Shown one piece after another: positions 8,112-14,985 of a stretch of DNA of 15,114 nucleotides (the stretch's first letter is position 1; every line of letters begins with the position of its first letter). The stretch is taken from NCBI GenBank assembly GCA_964582985.1, contig CAZOUM010000062.1:1-15114 (forward strand), in the 5' to 3' direction. Origin of the DNA: CAZQYB01 sp964582985. Lineage in GTDB: Bacteria; Planctomycetota; Phycisphaerae; Sedimentisphaerales; Anaerobacaceae. Position numbers and translations under genes: made by a program. The notes below the pieces were generated by a model. It was not told the origin of the DNA and ran no database searches. It saw only the letters and a program-made list of their open reading frames with translations.

Positions 8112-8138
8112 TTTATACATAAACGCACTTTTTTGCAA
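8112..8138 (-). promoter_or_regulatory. Possible promoter of the secretin gene
   Basis: On the minus strand, TTGCAA (8133-8138) and TATAAA (8112-8117) are separated by only 15 nt, shorter than the preferred 16-18. The -10 overlaps the GTTTAT/ATAAAC palindrome, which could be an operator. It would give a leader of roughly 95 nt before the TTG start at 8010. Weak call. Confidence 0.28.
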
Positions 8139-8147
8139 GAGAAAAAT

Positions 8148-8176
8148 TTGATTTCTGAGCTTCTGACCGATAATAT
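8148..8176 (+). promoter_or_regulatory. Possible promoter of tsaB
   Basis: TTGATT (8148-8153) and TAATAT (8171-8176) are spaced by 17 nt on the plus strand. Each matches the sigma-70 consensus at four of six positions. A transcript would start near 8183 and have a leader of about 160 nt before the ATG at 8345. Weak call in AT-rich sequence. Confidence 0.33.
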
Positions 8177-8344
8177 TAAGCTGATTTTTGACAAAGTTAG
8201 AGTTCGGCAACCTGGTGAGCATAGAAAATTTGGAAAAAAACGGCCCCCTGAGAAGACTATTATGTATATAAGGAGGTCTATCGGCAAAAATGACAAAATC
8301 CGGCCTACAAAAAAACTTTGAAATTTGTCTTTCAAAACGCCTAT

Positions 8345-9100
8345 ATGACGCCAAAAACCTTGATATTAGCTGTCGAAACGTCCGGTAGATTAGGCTCCGT
8401 CGCAGTAGCGGCTGGCGAGCAATTTCTTGCTGAAACATCGTTTTCCGGCCCGATGAGACACAGTTCCGAGCTTTTTCCTGCCGTCGCTGCCCTTCTGGCC
8501 CGATTCCACCGAAAACCTAAAGACATCGAGCATATCTACATTTCCGTCGGCCCCGGCAGCTTCACAGGCCTGCGAATCGCTGTCGCCTTGGCAAAAACAA
8601 TGCATTTAGCAAACGCCGCGAATATCGTCCCAGTCGACACGCTCGACGTAATTGCAGCCAACGCAATTGATTACATACAAGCCGAAAGTGCTAATATCAA
8701 CAAATTTGCCACAATTCTCGACGCCAAACGAGGCCAGTTCTACATCGCCGGTTACAAGCGTCTCTTCAACAGCAGCAATACCCAATACGCAACACGCAAT
8801 ACGCAATACGAGAAAATCCAGCCCGACTGCCTGATGACCGCCTCACAATTCCTCGAACGATTCGCCCGTAACGCCGAGCCGATTTGGCTGCTCGGCGAAG
8901 GCCTCGTGTATCACACCGACGCCTTCAAAGCAGAAAATATTCACTTCTTCGAAAAAAAATATTGGAATCCGCGAGCTGCAAAAGTTCATTCGCTCGGCTG
9001 GCAATTGGCCCTCAAAGGAAAATTCGCCGACCCCCTTACCCTCCAGCCCAACTACCTCCTGCGCCCACATGCTGAAGTAAAACTCAAGTCTCGGCCGTAA
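8345..9100 (+). CDS. tsaB: tRNA threonylcarbamoyladenosine biosynthesis protein TsaB
   Basis: TsaB is the catalytically degenerate ASKHA-fold partner of TsaD. With TsaD and TsaE it makes the t6A37 modification of ANN-decoding tRNAs in the cytoplasm. The N-terminal strand (LILAVETSGRLGSVAV) and the family motif VGPGSFTGLRIA (residues 66-77) are clear, as is TILDAKRGQFY near 130. The ATG at 8345 places the family N-terminus correctly. A TTG at 8318 would add nine residues. Neither start has a good SD. The 251-residue product is slightly longer than E. coli TsaB (231), partly because of a short repeat-derived insert at about residues 144-156. It is the only plus-strand gene, flanked by unrelated minus-strand operons. 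No other t6A genes are visible. Confidence 0.93.
   Translation: MTPKTLILAVETSGRLGSVAVAAGEQFLAETSFSGPMRHSSELFPAVAALLARFHRKPKDIEHIYISVGPGSFTGLRIAVALAKTMHLANAANIVPVDTLDVIAANAIDYIQAESANINKFATILDAKRGQFYIAGYKRLFNSSNTQYATRNTQYEKIQPDCLMTASQFLERFARNAEPIWLLGEGLVYHTDAFKAENIHFFEKKYWNPRAAKVHSLGWQLALKGKFADPLTLQPNYLLRPHAEVKLKSRP
8776..8812 (+). repeat. AATACGC-type short repeat inside tsaB
   Basis: The sequence CAATACCCAATACGCAACACGCAATACGCAATACG consists of five imperfect 7-bp steps (CAATACG, CAACACG). It is translated as SNTQYATRNTQYE, which interrupts TsaB between the DAKRGQFY strand and the following region. The 7-bp unit shifts frame each copy, so the peptide repeat arises only every 21 bp. It looks like a dispersed intergenic-type repeat tolerated in a surface loop. 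Confidence 0.6.
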
Positions 9101-9154
9101 TCACTTCGCATAGACCGCGTTTTTTGACGTAGCGAAATGTCACCACCTTCTCAG

Positions 9155-9385
9155 TCACCGACGTCTTGCAGAATTGACATCGGGACTATTTGGTTCCTTG
9201 ATTATCACCGGCGGAACTACCGGATAAGCGCCAAAACCACCACCACGCCCGCCGCCGTAACCGCCACGCCCGCCGCCGTGACAATCTTGCCTGTAATTCC
9301 GCTCAACACACGACCGCCTGCGGCGCTGGCTCCCGCACCTGCCGACGAGAAAATGCTCACAATATAAGCCTATAAAAGCTAACAC
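9155..9385 (-). CDS. Doubtful small Gly-rich ORF downstream of the M56 gene (76 aa)
   Basis: A GTG at 9385 opens a frame 16 nt after the stop of the M56 gene. It encodes a Cys- and Arg-rich N-terminal half, a GGGRGGYGGGRGGGFG run and a Pro-rich tail (PVVPPVIIKEPNSPDVN). No SD is evident. An overlapping frame from GTG at 9361 would give a 47-residue peptide with a hydrophobic C-terminus (VTAAGVAVTAAGVVVVLALI), also without SD. At most one is real. The interval 9101-9400 otherwise holds only a repeated CACGCCCGCCGCCGT unit (9248-9280). Confidence 0.22.
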   Translation of the reverse strand: MLAFIGLYCEHFLVGRCGSQRRRRSCVERNYRQDCHGGGRGGYGGGRGGGFGAYPVVPPVIIKEPNSPDVNSARRR

Positions 9386-9400
9386 TTAACATAAATGAAA

Positions 9401-12400
9401 TTACGGTTTACTTAATATCACATGTAAATCACTCGTGTTGGTAGAAACATTCCGAAGAATTTCTGTTCGATAACCATCCATCTCAATTTCAACATCTGTT
9501 TTTCCTAACTTCAGGCCTTCAAATCTGAAGTGTCCATCACTGTCCGTTTCATCAGAAACCTTAACAAGAATGATATCGTCTTTCCCAATAGGCCCCTTCG
9601 TTGGTCTTACTGATACAATCAGGTCCCTGCTTGTTAACTTTACAACTGCTCCTGCAATAGGATTGCCATCTTCATCTATAACAATCCCTGAAATTTCATT
9701 TTTTCCGTCCAAATTACCAAACATCTTAACCACAACTTTTTTATCATCTTTTGGAACCAATACCATTTTCTTATGAAAATAGTAGTGTATCGAGGTCATA
9801 TCAGACGCATTTATTCGAGGATCACGCACCCAGTATTTTAGACTGCGCGCAACACCATTAATTTTAAGTCTACCTGTCTCATCTGTTTGGACCTTTCTTT
9901 CTGCCCGAAAAATACTATAATCCCACATCATTGGCTGAATCAACAAAGCCATGTTAGGCCTGGGATTGCCTTTTTCATCGGTAAACAAAACATCCGTCAT
10001 CTGAGCTGGTTGCATGACCAATGGCTCTTGTAGTACAGTTTGCACTTCTACAGATTTTACAACTTCTGTTAACACATATTCATATCCTTTTGTGTGAGCG
10101 TACAGGAAAAGTCCAGGTCCGACCGGGATATTCGTCAACTCAAATGTTCCATCATCGTTCGTTACTGTGTAGGCCGGACCAAATGCTGTAATATAACGAA
10201 TTGAGTTGGCTGTGCAAAGTTTGAGGCCGGATGCAGGTGTGCCATCCGGCAAAAGAATGCGACCGCTGACTGTGGTCAATTGTCCTAACTTACTCGGAGC
10301 GTACCGTGTTACTTCCTTAAGGCCACCCTTAACATGAAAAAAGTCAATTGGCTTATTATTTGTTCCCTTAACATAGCTGCCGGGAGGTGGGTATGTGAAA
10401 GATACATGGGCTTTGCCATTTGCAATTCTTTGTTCAAAAATCCCGTTCTCATCTGTATAGCCTTTAATCCTGCCGCTTTTTGAAGAACCTTGAACCCTTG
10501 CTCCTTGAATTGGAATATTTGAACCAGGTTCTAAAACCTTGACCCGCAAAAGTGTTCCTTCGTCCGTAATGATTGTTATCTCAACGGGATTACTGACAAC
10601 CAGAGCTGATAGACCCCTATCATATTTGCCTTGGGGCCCAACGAAGTACACTCTAATAACGTGCTTGCCGGGAGTGAGATTCATTTTGTCTCCACCCACC
10701 CAGGTATTGTCAAGCTGGATTGGGATGCCTTCGACTTGGCCGCCCGGCTTAATTGGCGGCCCCGGACCGCCACCCCACGCGTAAAATTGATTGTCCAACT
10801 GAAGCCGGCAAATTCCATACTTATTGTATCTCCCACGTACTTCCTTTTTGCCGCCATTATAGACATCAGCCTTCAAGGTGACTGGTTCACCTGCCCCAAA
10901 CATTGCTTTGTCCGTCCGCAGCCTAACCTGGACTCCCCGCAGCGCTTCTCCCCAGGGCCACTCCAAAATTGTCACCCATATTGGCTTGGACTCGGTCTCG
11001 ACCAATTGCCCTGCCGCGGTGAGACTTCTCACTTTTGCCTTCACTCGATACCTGCCCGGCGAAAGTACAGCCAGACCTCCCTCCCAACGCCAGCACTCCT
11101 TGACTCGGATACTTTTGCTTTTGTTCTCGTTATTCTTCAGCGCCTTTGACACAAGGCCTGTACCATACCCTCCACCTTCCTTTGTGCAAAGGACGTGAGG
11201 CCCGCTCTCTTGGCTGACCATATCAAGAGTAACAATAGGAAAGTCGTCCTCCAGACCCGAATGGTATAGCTCCACCTCTCCCCCAGACCTGTTCTCAATG
11301 CTAACAACCAACTCCAGCTCATCAGCAGTCTTGACACTCGGCCCCGCACAAGCGACAGAAACCGAAAGCCCTTCAATCACCGGTTTCTTAACGCCGCCAA
11401 CCACTTCCAGCACCAGCAGCGGACAGGTCATCACGTTCCGCAGAACCTGCCCCCTGAAGTATGCGCCCCCACCGCCAGGATTCTCACGATGTAAGAAACC
11501 CTCAACTTCGACTGGACCACTTTCAACAAGTGGGTACGGATACGCCGCCGTGATAATCATCTTTGCACCGGGCTCAAGCACGTAGTAGCCGATAGCGCTC
11601 CCGCTGCCTTCGTGACGTTGCTGCGCCTCTTCTCTTGTAGCCTCGCGGACCCTCTCTCCAAGACTGACTTCGAATCTCGGCGATGTACCGACCGGAGTCC
11701 CCGGTGCCGCCTGCGGATGACGAATAAGCCATGTCCCTTCTCGACACTGCCAGAAAATCTCCTGCCCTGAAACATTCTCAATCTCCATACCTACCATAGC
11801 AGCAGCCCCAGCCCGAACTTCCTTTACCGGAGCGAACCATCGACAACGCAAACCTTTAACTGCCTGCCCCCAAACTGGTGCGTTCTTTCCCGCCTTTGGC
11901 CCCTTCGCAGGTTTGGCTATGCCGAGCTTTTCAAGTACTTTGCGAACCCGCGGGTCATTTCGAGGGTCCTTCGCGCCGCCGATCGGGTCTGGAGGCGAAA
12001 TCTGAATCTTGTTCTCTCGCCAACCTGGGCGAAACCCGCCAATGAATGGTACCTTTGGCATGTACGAAGAACCAACGCCCCAGAATGCGCCGAGGTAACA
12101 GCGGTGGTCGGCAGCGACAACCACAAACGGTAAGCCCCAAACGCTTCTCACGGCCGGCAAGCGCTTCCAGGCCTCGGGGGTCAGTTTGAGAAAATGCTCA
12201 TTCCAGTCGTACTCCACAATGTCCTCTTCCGTAAACAGCGGCACTGCGGCCAGCCGCAGTTGCTCAAGAGCGACATCCTCCTCGGGATGGCCGACATCAA
12301 ACTGATGGGCGACAACAATCGGGTCAACAACCAGATAGATAGCAAAGCCATACTGCTTCTTTGCCGGGCGCGGTTCAGCCATGCCGAAACGCCTCCACGC

Positions 12401-14236
12401 CTTACCCTCAAAGGGACCGTAGAAGGTCTTGGAGCCTGAACCAAGGTGACCCGGCTCTTTGATGATGTAGAACTGCTTCTTATCCGCCACATAATAAATA
12501 ACGCCGTCTTCCCAGAACTCCGGATGGCGCGCAGCCACCACATCATCGCAAAACGCATAACTTCCAGAGCCCGCCGGCCGCTCTTCAAAAAGGTCAGGAA
12601 GGTCCGCCCGGTTGCTTGTACGCGGTGCATCCGTAAGGTCAAGACCTATAAAACTAATCCGCCGCCTGAAGCTCCCCAAAGCAGCCCGGCGTGCTTCGTC
12701 TTCACGCTCTGGCCTGCTAGTGAAAGAATCACCCCCACCCTCACTCCGCAGTATCTCGACCTCAACCGGATTGCTGTGCACCCGGATAACCTCGCCTTGC
12801 TTCGACTCTGTAATAAACGCAACTCGGACAATGTGCCTGCGACGAAGCCGCAACGGCTTGCCATTCGTCACTGATACCCAGTGCTCGTCCAGCAAGATGG
12901 GAATATCATTGTATTCACGTCCCGGCCCTAATGGCGAACTCTTGGCACTTATTTCTCCTGCCCAACTGTGCCATCGTCCGTCGCGCCAAAGTTCACAAAG
13001 GCCCTGGTGCTGCACGATATCCAGTTTATGCGTCCCAATATTGCGTATATCCGCTTTCAGCGTTGGTGTCTCGCCAACCTGCCACTTGGTTCCGTCAGGT
13101 CGCAGTCGACACTGCAAACCCTCAATCACCGTCCCCCAGGCTTGTCCATCATCAGCCACATTGCTTTCCTTCGTCTTGCGGGCCGTCAAAGCCAATGTTG
13201 TAGGAACTGCGGCCAGCGCCAACACAAACACAGTTATTGCAGCTATTACAGTTGGCCGTCTGTAGAATCTCTTCCCCGGTCTCATAATCGTCTTGATACG
13301 GTCCTCGATATTTTTCACCGGCCCCGCTACCGCCAACGAAGGAATCGGCACCGCAGCCTCGTGCTCGGCAACCAACGTATTCACAATCGCGCTGCTGTAA
13401 TCTTTCGCTTTTGCCCCCAATCTCGCAATCGCCATCTCATCACAGCACTTCTCACGCTCCGCCCGAATCCTCTTATTCGCCCACCATACAAAAGGATGAA
13501 ACCAGAATATCGCCTGAGCAATTATCTGCAAAACATTCACCGCAGCATCAAATCGCAAAATATGGCTCAGCTCATGCCCCAAGATACCTCGCTGATGTTC
13601 ATCACCTTCTATGCCGGCGAAGTTGGCCGGAAGATAGATACCCCCACGCACCAGGCCCCACACAAATGGCTGACCTATCCCCTCGACAAGCCAGACCTTC
13701 GGCACAGTCCTTACGCCAATGTCACCCAACAAATTTTCAATCGCTGTTTGTAATTCATCCGTCAGCGCCTTCCGCCGCCGCCTGAGCCACCGATTGACCC
13801 GCAGGGCCTTTACCACCGCAGCCAAAACAAATATAACCACGCCAACGACCCAGCCCAATGCCGACCATTGTCCGAGCGTAACTTCCCCCAGCCTGTCTCT
13901 AATGCTCGGCTTCACCGGCGGCGCCGCGACCGTCATCGACGGAAAAGTCACCGGCCCGGTTGGCACCGCCTCCACCATCACGGCAACGTTCGGCCTTTCC
14001 ACAGGATAAGCTGCCACCGGCTCAGACGCCTTATTCTCCGGCAGCACCGCCAGCGTTATCGTATGCATGGACGGCACCAGACACTTCGCCACAACAATCA
14101 GCCACAGCAGATACCGAACGTGAGCGCTCCTGTTCTTCATTGCTGATGTCACCGCAGCCACCAACAAAAACAACGCCGCCACCTGCCAGCTTTGCCTCAA
14201 AAGATAATCTGCGATATGTGTGTGAACAGTTCCCAT
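9401..14236 (-). CDS. BlaR1-type M56 peptidase fused to Ig-like and carboxypeptidase-regulatory-like modules (about 1611 aa)
   Basis: M56 membrane proteases sense extracytoplasmic signals and trigger loss of a BlaI-type repressor. TM helices lie at about 10-32, 39-56, 128-150 and 329-351. The zinc motif HELSH is at 221-225 and EREKCCDE follows. BlaR1 normally ends in a penicillin-binding sensor of about 250 residues. Here about 1250 residues follow TM4: Ig-like repeats beginning AWGTVIEGLQCRL (366), VWGQAVKGLRCRW (788), VIEGLSVSV (954) and PWGEALRGVQVRL (1093), an unrecognised domain (about 500-770, FAIYLVVDP, EEDIVEYDW), then three carboxypeptidase-regulatory-like units (from 1230, 1320, 1515). 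No transpeptidase motif was noticed. ATG at 14236 was chosen because GGAG lies 9 nt before it; TTG at 14251 is possible. It follows blaI by 30 nt. The ligand is unknown. Confidence 0.88.
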   Translation of the reverse strand: MGTVHTHIADYLLRQSWQVAALFLLVAAVTSAMKNRSAHVRYLLWLIVVAKCLVPSMHTITLAVLPENKASEPVAAYPVERPNVAVMVEAVPTGPVTFPSMTVAAPPVKPSIRDRLGEVTLGQWSALGWVVGVVIFVLAAVVKALRVNRWLRRRRKALTDELQTAIENLLGDIGVRTVPKVWLVEGIGQPFVWGLVRGGIYLPANFAGIEGDEHQRGILGHELSHILRFDAAVNVLQIIAQAIFWFHPFVWWANKRIRAEREKCCDEMAIARLGAKAKDYSSAIVNTLVAEHEAAVPIPSLAVAGPVKNIEDRIKTIMRPGKRFYRRPTVIAAITVFVLALAAVPTTLALTARKTKESNVADDGQAWGTVIEGLQCRLRPDGTKWQVGETPTLKADIRNIGTHKLDIVQHQGLCELWRDGRWHSWAGEISAKSSPLGPGREYNDIPILLDEHWVSVTNGKPLRLRRRHIVRVAFITESKQGEVIRVHSNPVEVEILRSEGGGDSFTSRPEREDEARRAALGSFRRRISFIGLDLTDAPRTSNRADLPDLFEERPAGSGSYAFCDDVVAARHPEFWEDGVIYYVADKKQFYIIKEPGHLGSGSKTFYGPFEGKAWRRFGMAEPRPAKKQYGFAIYLVVDPIVVAHQFDVGHPEEDVALEQLRLAAVPLFTEEDIVEYDWNEHFLKLTPEAWKRLPAVRSVWGLPFVVVAADHRCYLGAFWGVGSSYMPKVPFIGGFRPGWRENKIQISPPDPIGGAKDPRNDPRVRKVLEKLGIAKPAKGPKAGKNAPVWGQAVKGLRCRWFAPVKEVRAGAAAMVGMEIENVSGQEIFWQCREGTWLIRHPQAAPGTPVGTSPRFEVSLGERVREATREEAQQRHEGSGSAIGYYVLEPGAKMIITAAYPYPLVESGPVEVEGFLHRENPGGGGAYFRGQVLRNVMTCPLLVLEVVGGVKKPVIEGLSVSVACAGPSVKTADELELVVSIENRSGGEVELYHSGLEDDFPIVTLDMVSQESGPHVLCTKEGGGYGTGLVSKALKNNENKSKSIRVKECWRWEGGLAVLSPGRYRVKAKVRSLTAAGQLVETESKPIWVTILEWPWGEALRGVQVRLRTDKAMFGAGEPVTLKADVYNGGKKEVRGRYNKYGICRLQLDNQFYAWGGGPGPPIKPGGQVEGIPIQLDNTWVGGDKMNLTPGKHVIRVYFVGPQGKYDRGLSALVVSNPVEITIITDEGTLLRVKVLEPGSNIPIQGARVQGSSKSGRIKGYTDENGIFEQRIANGKAHVSFTYPPPGSYVKGTNNKPIDFFHVKGGLKEVTRYAPSKLGQLTTVSGRILLPDGTPASGLKLCTANSIRYITAFGPAYTVTNDDGTFELTNIPVGPGLFLYAHTKGYEYVLTEVVKSVEVQTVLQEPLVMQPAQMTDVLFTDEKGNPRPNMALLIQPMMWDYSIFRAERKVQTDETGRLKINGVARSLKYWVRDPRINASDMTSIHYYFHKKMVLVPKDDKKVVVKMFGNLDGKNEISGIVIDEDGNPIAGAVVKLTSRDLIVSVRPTKGPIGKDDIILVKVSDETDSDGHFRFEGLKLGKTDVEIEMDGYRTEILRNVSTNTSDLHVILSKP

Positions 14237-14266
14237 TTTTCCGTTCTCCAAAATCCTGCCAACTAA

Positions 14267-14662
14267 TCATTTCTCGCTTTTTGCTTTTACCTTTCCGCCC
14301 ACCAATTGTTTAAGCTCCCCGATATCCTCCGCCCCCATCTTGCCGTGCTCCGCCAGATACTGCATCAGCGGCACAGGGTCGCCCCCGAACAGTCTGTCCA
14401 AAAAGTCACCGACTGACCTTTGAATAACATCCTCCCTCCTGACCGCTGCGAAAAAGACATGCGCTTTGCCCTGCGTATCATGCTTCAGGTAGCCTTTCTT
14501 TTCCAGCCGACGCAGCAGCGTTTGCACCGTCGCGTATGTTATTTTTCTTTTCGCAGGCAGCCTCTCGCAGACATTTTGCACAGTCGCTTTGCCGAGCTGC
14601 CACACGATTCTCAAAACCTCCGTCTCTGCCGGGCTTACCGCCGGCGGTCTTTCCTTTGCCAT
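14267..14662 (-). CDS. blaI: BlaI/MecI-family transcriptional repressor
   Basis: A 131-residue winged-helix repressor of the BlaI/MecI/CopY family. The N-terminal half carries the typical helices (SPAETEVLRIVWQLGKATVQ, then TYATVQTLLRRLEKKGYL, the recognition helix and wing). The C-terminal half is the dimerisation and cleavage region. The start is ATG at 14662 because AAGGAGG (14669-14675) lies 6 nt upstream; an upstream in-frame start would overlap the promoter. Family members bind TACA/TGTA palindromes as dimers and are inactivated after proteolysis triggered by the partner M56 protease. The gene is first in a two-gene operon with that protease. Two matching operators in its own promoter indicate autorepression. 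No beta-lactamase gene is present, so the name reflects family only. Confidence 0.93.
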   Translation of the reverse strand: MAKERPPAVSPAETEVLRIVWQLGKATVQNVCERLPAKRKITYATVQTLLRRLEKKGYLKHDTQGKAHVFFAAVRREDVIQRSVGDFLDRLFGGDPVPLMQYLAEHGKMGAEDIGELKQLVGGKVKAKSEK

Positions 14663-14676
14663 AATATACCTCCTTT

Positions 14677-14687
14677 TACAAATGTAC
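14677..14687. promoter_or_regulatory. BlaI-type operator 2, at the start site
   Basis: TACAAATGTAC (plus strand) repeats the TACA-N2-TGTA arrangement. It lies between the -10 and the blaI SD, covering the predicted transcription start. Its centre is 24 bp from that of operator 1, so two repressor dimers could bind nearly in phase on the DNA. Confidence 0.7.
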
Positions 14688-14691
14688 AACT

Positions 14692-14721
14692 ACTATATCG
14701 TACATTTGTACAACTTGTCAA
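14692..14721 (-). promoter_or_regulatory. Promoter of the blaI-M56 operon with UP-like A/T tract
   Basis: On the minus strand, a consensus TTGACA (14716-14721) and TATAGT (14692-14697) are 18 nt apart. Immediately upstream, 14722-14754 consists almost wholly of A and T runs, as in UP elements. The start site would fall near 14685, leaving a leader of about 22 nt that contains the SD. Confidence 0.72.
14700..14711. promoter_or_regulatory. BlaI-type operator 1, between -35 and -10
   Basis: GTACATTTGTAC (plus strand) is a palindrome with arms GTACA/TGTAC around a 2-bp centre. It matches the TACA/TGTA half-sites recognised by the BlaI/MecI family. It lies inside the promoter spacer, so bound repressor would block RNA polymerase. 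Confidence 0.72.
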
Positions 14722-14794
14722 CAAAAAAAAGAAATTTTTGCAATTTTTTTTTCCAACACCGGCTCTTTGCCGACAAAAAACCCTCTCAGCGCGC

Positions 14795-14853
14795 AAAAAA
14801 ATAGGTCCGGGCAGATGGAGGGAGGAGAGTGAGGAGGCCGCCCGGCCCTATTT
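14795..14853 (-). ncRNA. Candidate tiny RNA: single hairpin with CCUCC-rich loop ending in a U-tract
   Basis: On the minus strand, arms AAATAGGGCCGGGC (14840-14853) and GCCCGGACCTATTT (14799-14812) pair over 14 positions with one G-A mismatch. The transcript would end in seven consecutive T (14795-14801), so it reads as an intrinsic terminator. The loop is abnormally long (27 nt) and almost all C and U after its first two bases, with CCUCC three times. A promoter-like sequence ends just upstream (14861-14889), so the RNA would start at the foot of the stem and be about 60 nt. The plus strand lacks a U-tract. A plain terminator with an odd loop is the alternative. Confidence 0.5.
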
Positions 14854-14860
14854 AACCTAT

Positions 14861-14889
14861 AGTCTACACTTCCGCCAAAACACTTTCAA
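14861..14889 (-). promoter_or_regulatory. Promoter-like sequence in front of the tiny hairpin RNA
   Basis: TTGAAA (14884-14889) and TAGACT (14861-14866) are spaced by exactly 17 nt on the minus strand. The predicted start (about 14853-14855) coincides with the base of the hairpin stem at 14853. That position supports a dedicated transcription unit. Confidence 0.42.
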
Positions 14890-14922
14890 GAAAAAAATCC
14901 TTCGCAGTAAAGAAAATCCAAC

Positions 14923-14979
14923 AAAAAACAGGACCCGGCCGTGGAGGAGTGGAGAGAGCGAGAAAACAGCCGAATCCTG
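14923..14979 (-). terminator. Intrinsic terminator with long C/U-rich loop after the right-edge gene
   Basis: On the minus strand, arms CAGGATTCGGC (14969-14979) and GCCGGGTCCTG (14929-14939) pair over 11 bp as RNA, including two U-G wobbles. Those two positions would be A-C mismatches on the plus strand, which argues for minus-strand transcription. Six T follow (14923-14928). The stem starts 6 nt after the TGA of the gene at the right edge. The 29-nt loop is mostly C and U and contains CUCCUCC, resembling the loop of the next hairpin downstream. Confidence 0.65.
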
Positions 14980-14985
14980 CCCTTT

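Larger units (their letters stand above)
8011..8344. other. Divergent intergenic region between the secretin gene and tsaB
   Basis: AT-rich spacer of about 330 bp with no convincing gene. It holds two short inverted repeats: ACCAAA-GTAG-TTTGGT (8080-8095) and GTTTAT-AC-ATAAAC (8111-8124). It also holds a strong SD-like AGGAGG (8271-8276) that is too far from both tsaB starts to serve them. The AGGAGG lies 13 nt upstream of an ATG at 8290 opening a 32-codon frame that ends at 8388 inside tsaB. That frame could be a leader peptide or chance. Confidence 0.5.

Noticed and set aside
8097..8438. Minus-strand 113-codon frame across the secretin/tsaB spacer
   Set aside because: It overlaps the start of tsaB antisense, has no SD or domain, and its composition matches translated AT-rich spacer.
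9102..9140. Terminator for tsaB (CACTTCGC ... GCGAAATG)
   Set aside because: The 8-bp stem has a mismatch, the loop is about 22 nt and no T-run follows; the TTTTTT lies inside the loop.
9238..9290. CRISPR-like repeat from the duplicated CACGCCCGCCGCCGT unit
   Set aside because: Only two short copies a few bases apart, with no spacers; better explained by Gly-codon repeats or chance GC-rich sequence.
12612..13753. Plus-strand frames of 217 and 261 codons opposite the M56 gene
   Set aside because: Antisense to well-recognised M56 peptidase sequence including HELSH; products have no domain-like character.
14759..14772. CGGC-TCTTT-GCCG hairpin as a terminator
   Set aside because: Stem of only 4 bp, and no T-run follows it on either strand.
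14813..14839. Plus-strand purine-rich GGA loop as a CsrA-binding sRNA
   Set aside because: On the plus strand the hairpins lack U-tracts, and two stem positions of the second become A-C mismatches, whereas minus-strand RNA pairs fully. The minus strand is the better reading.
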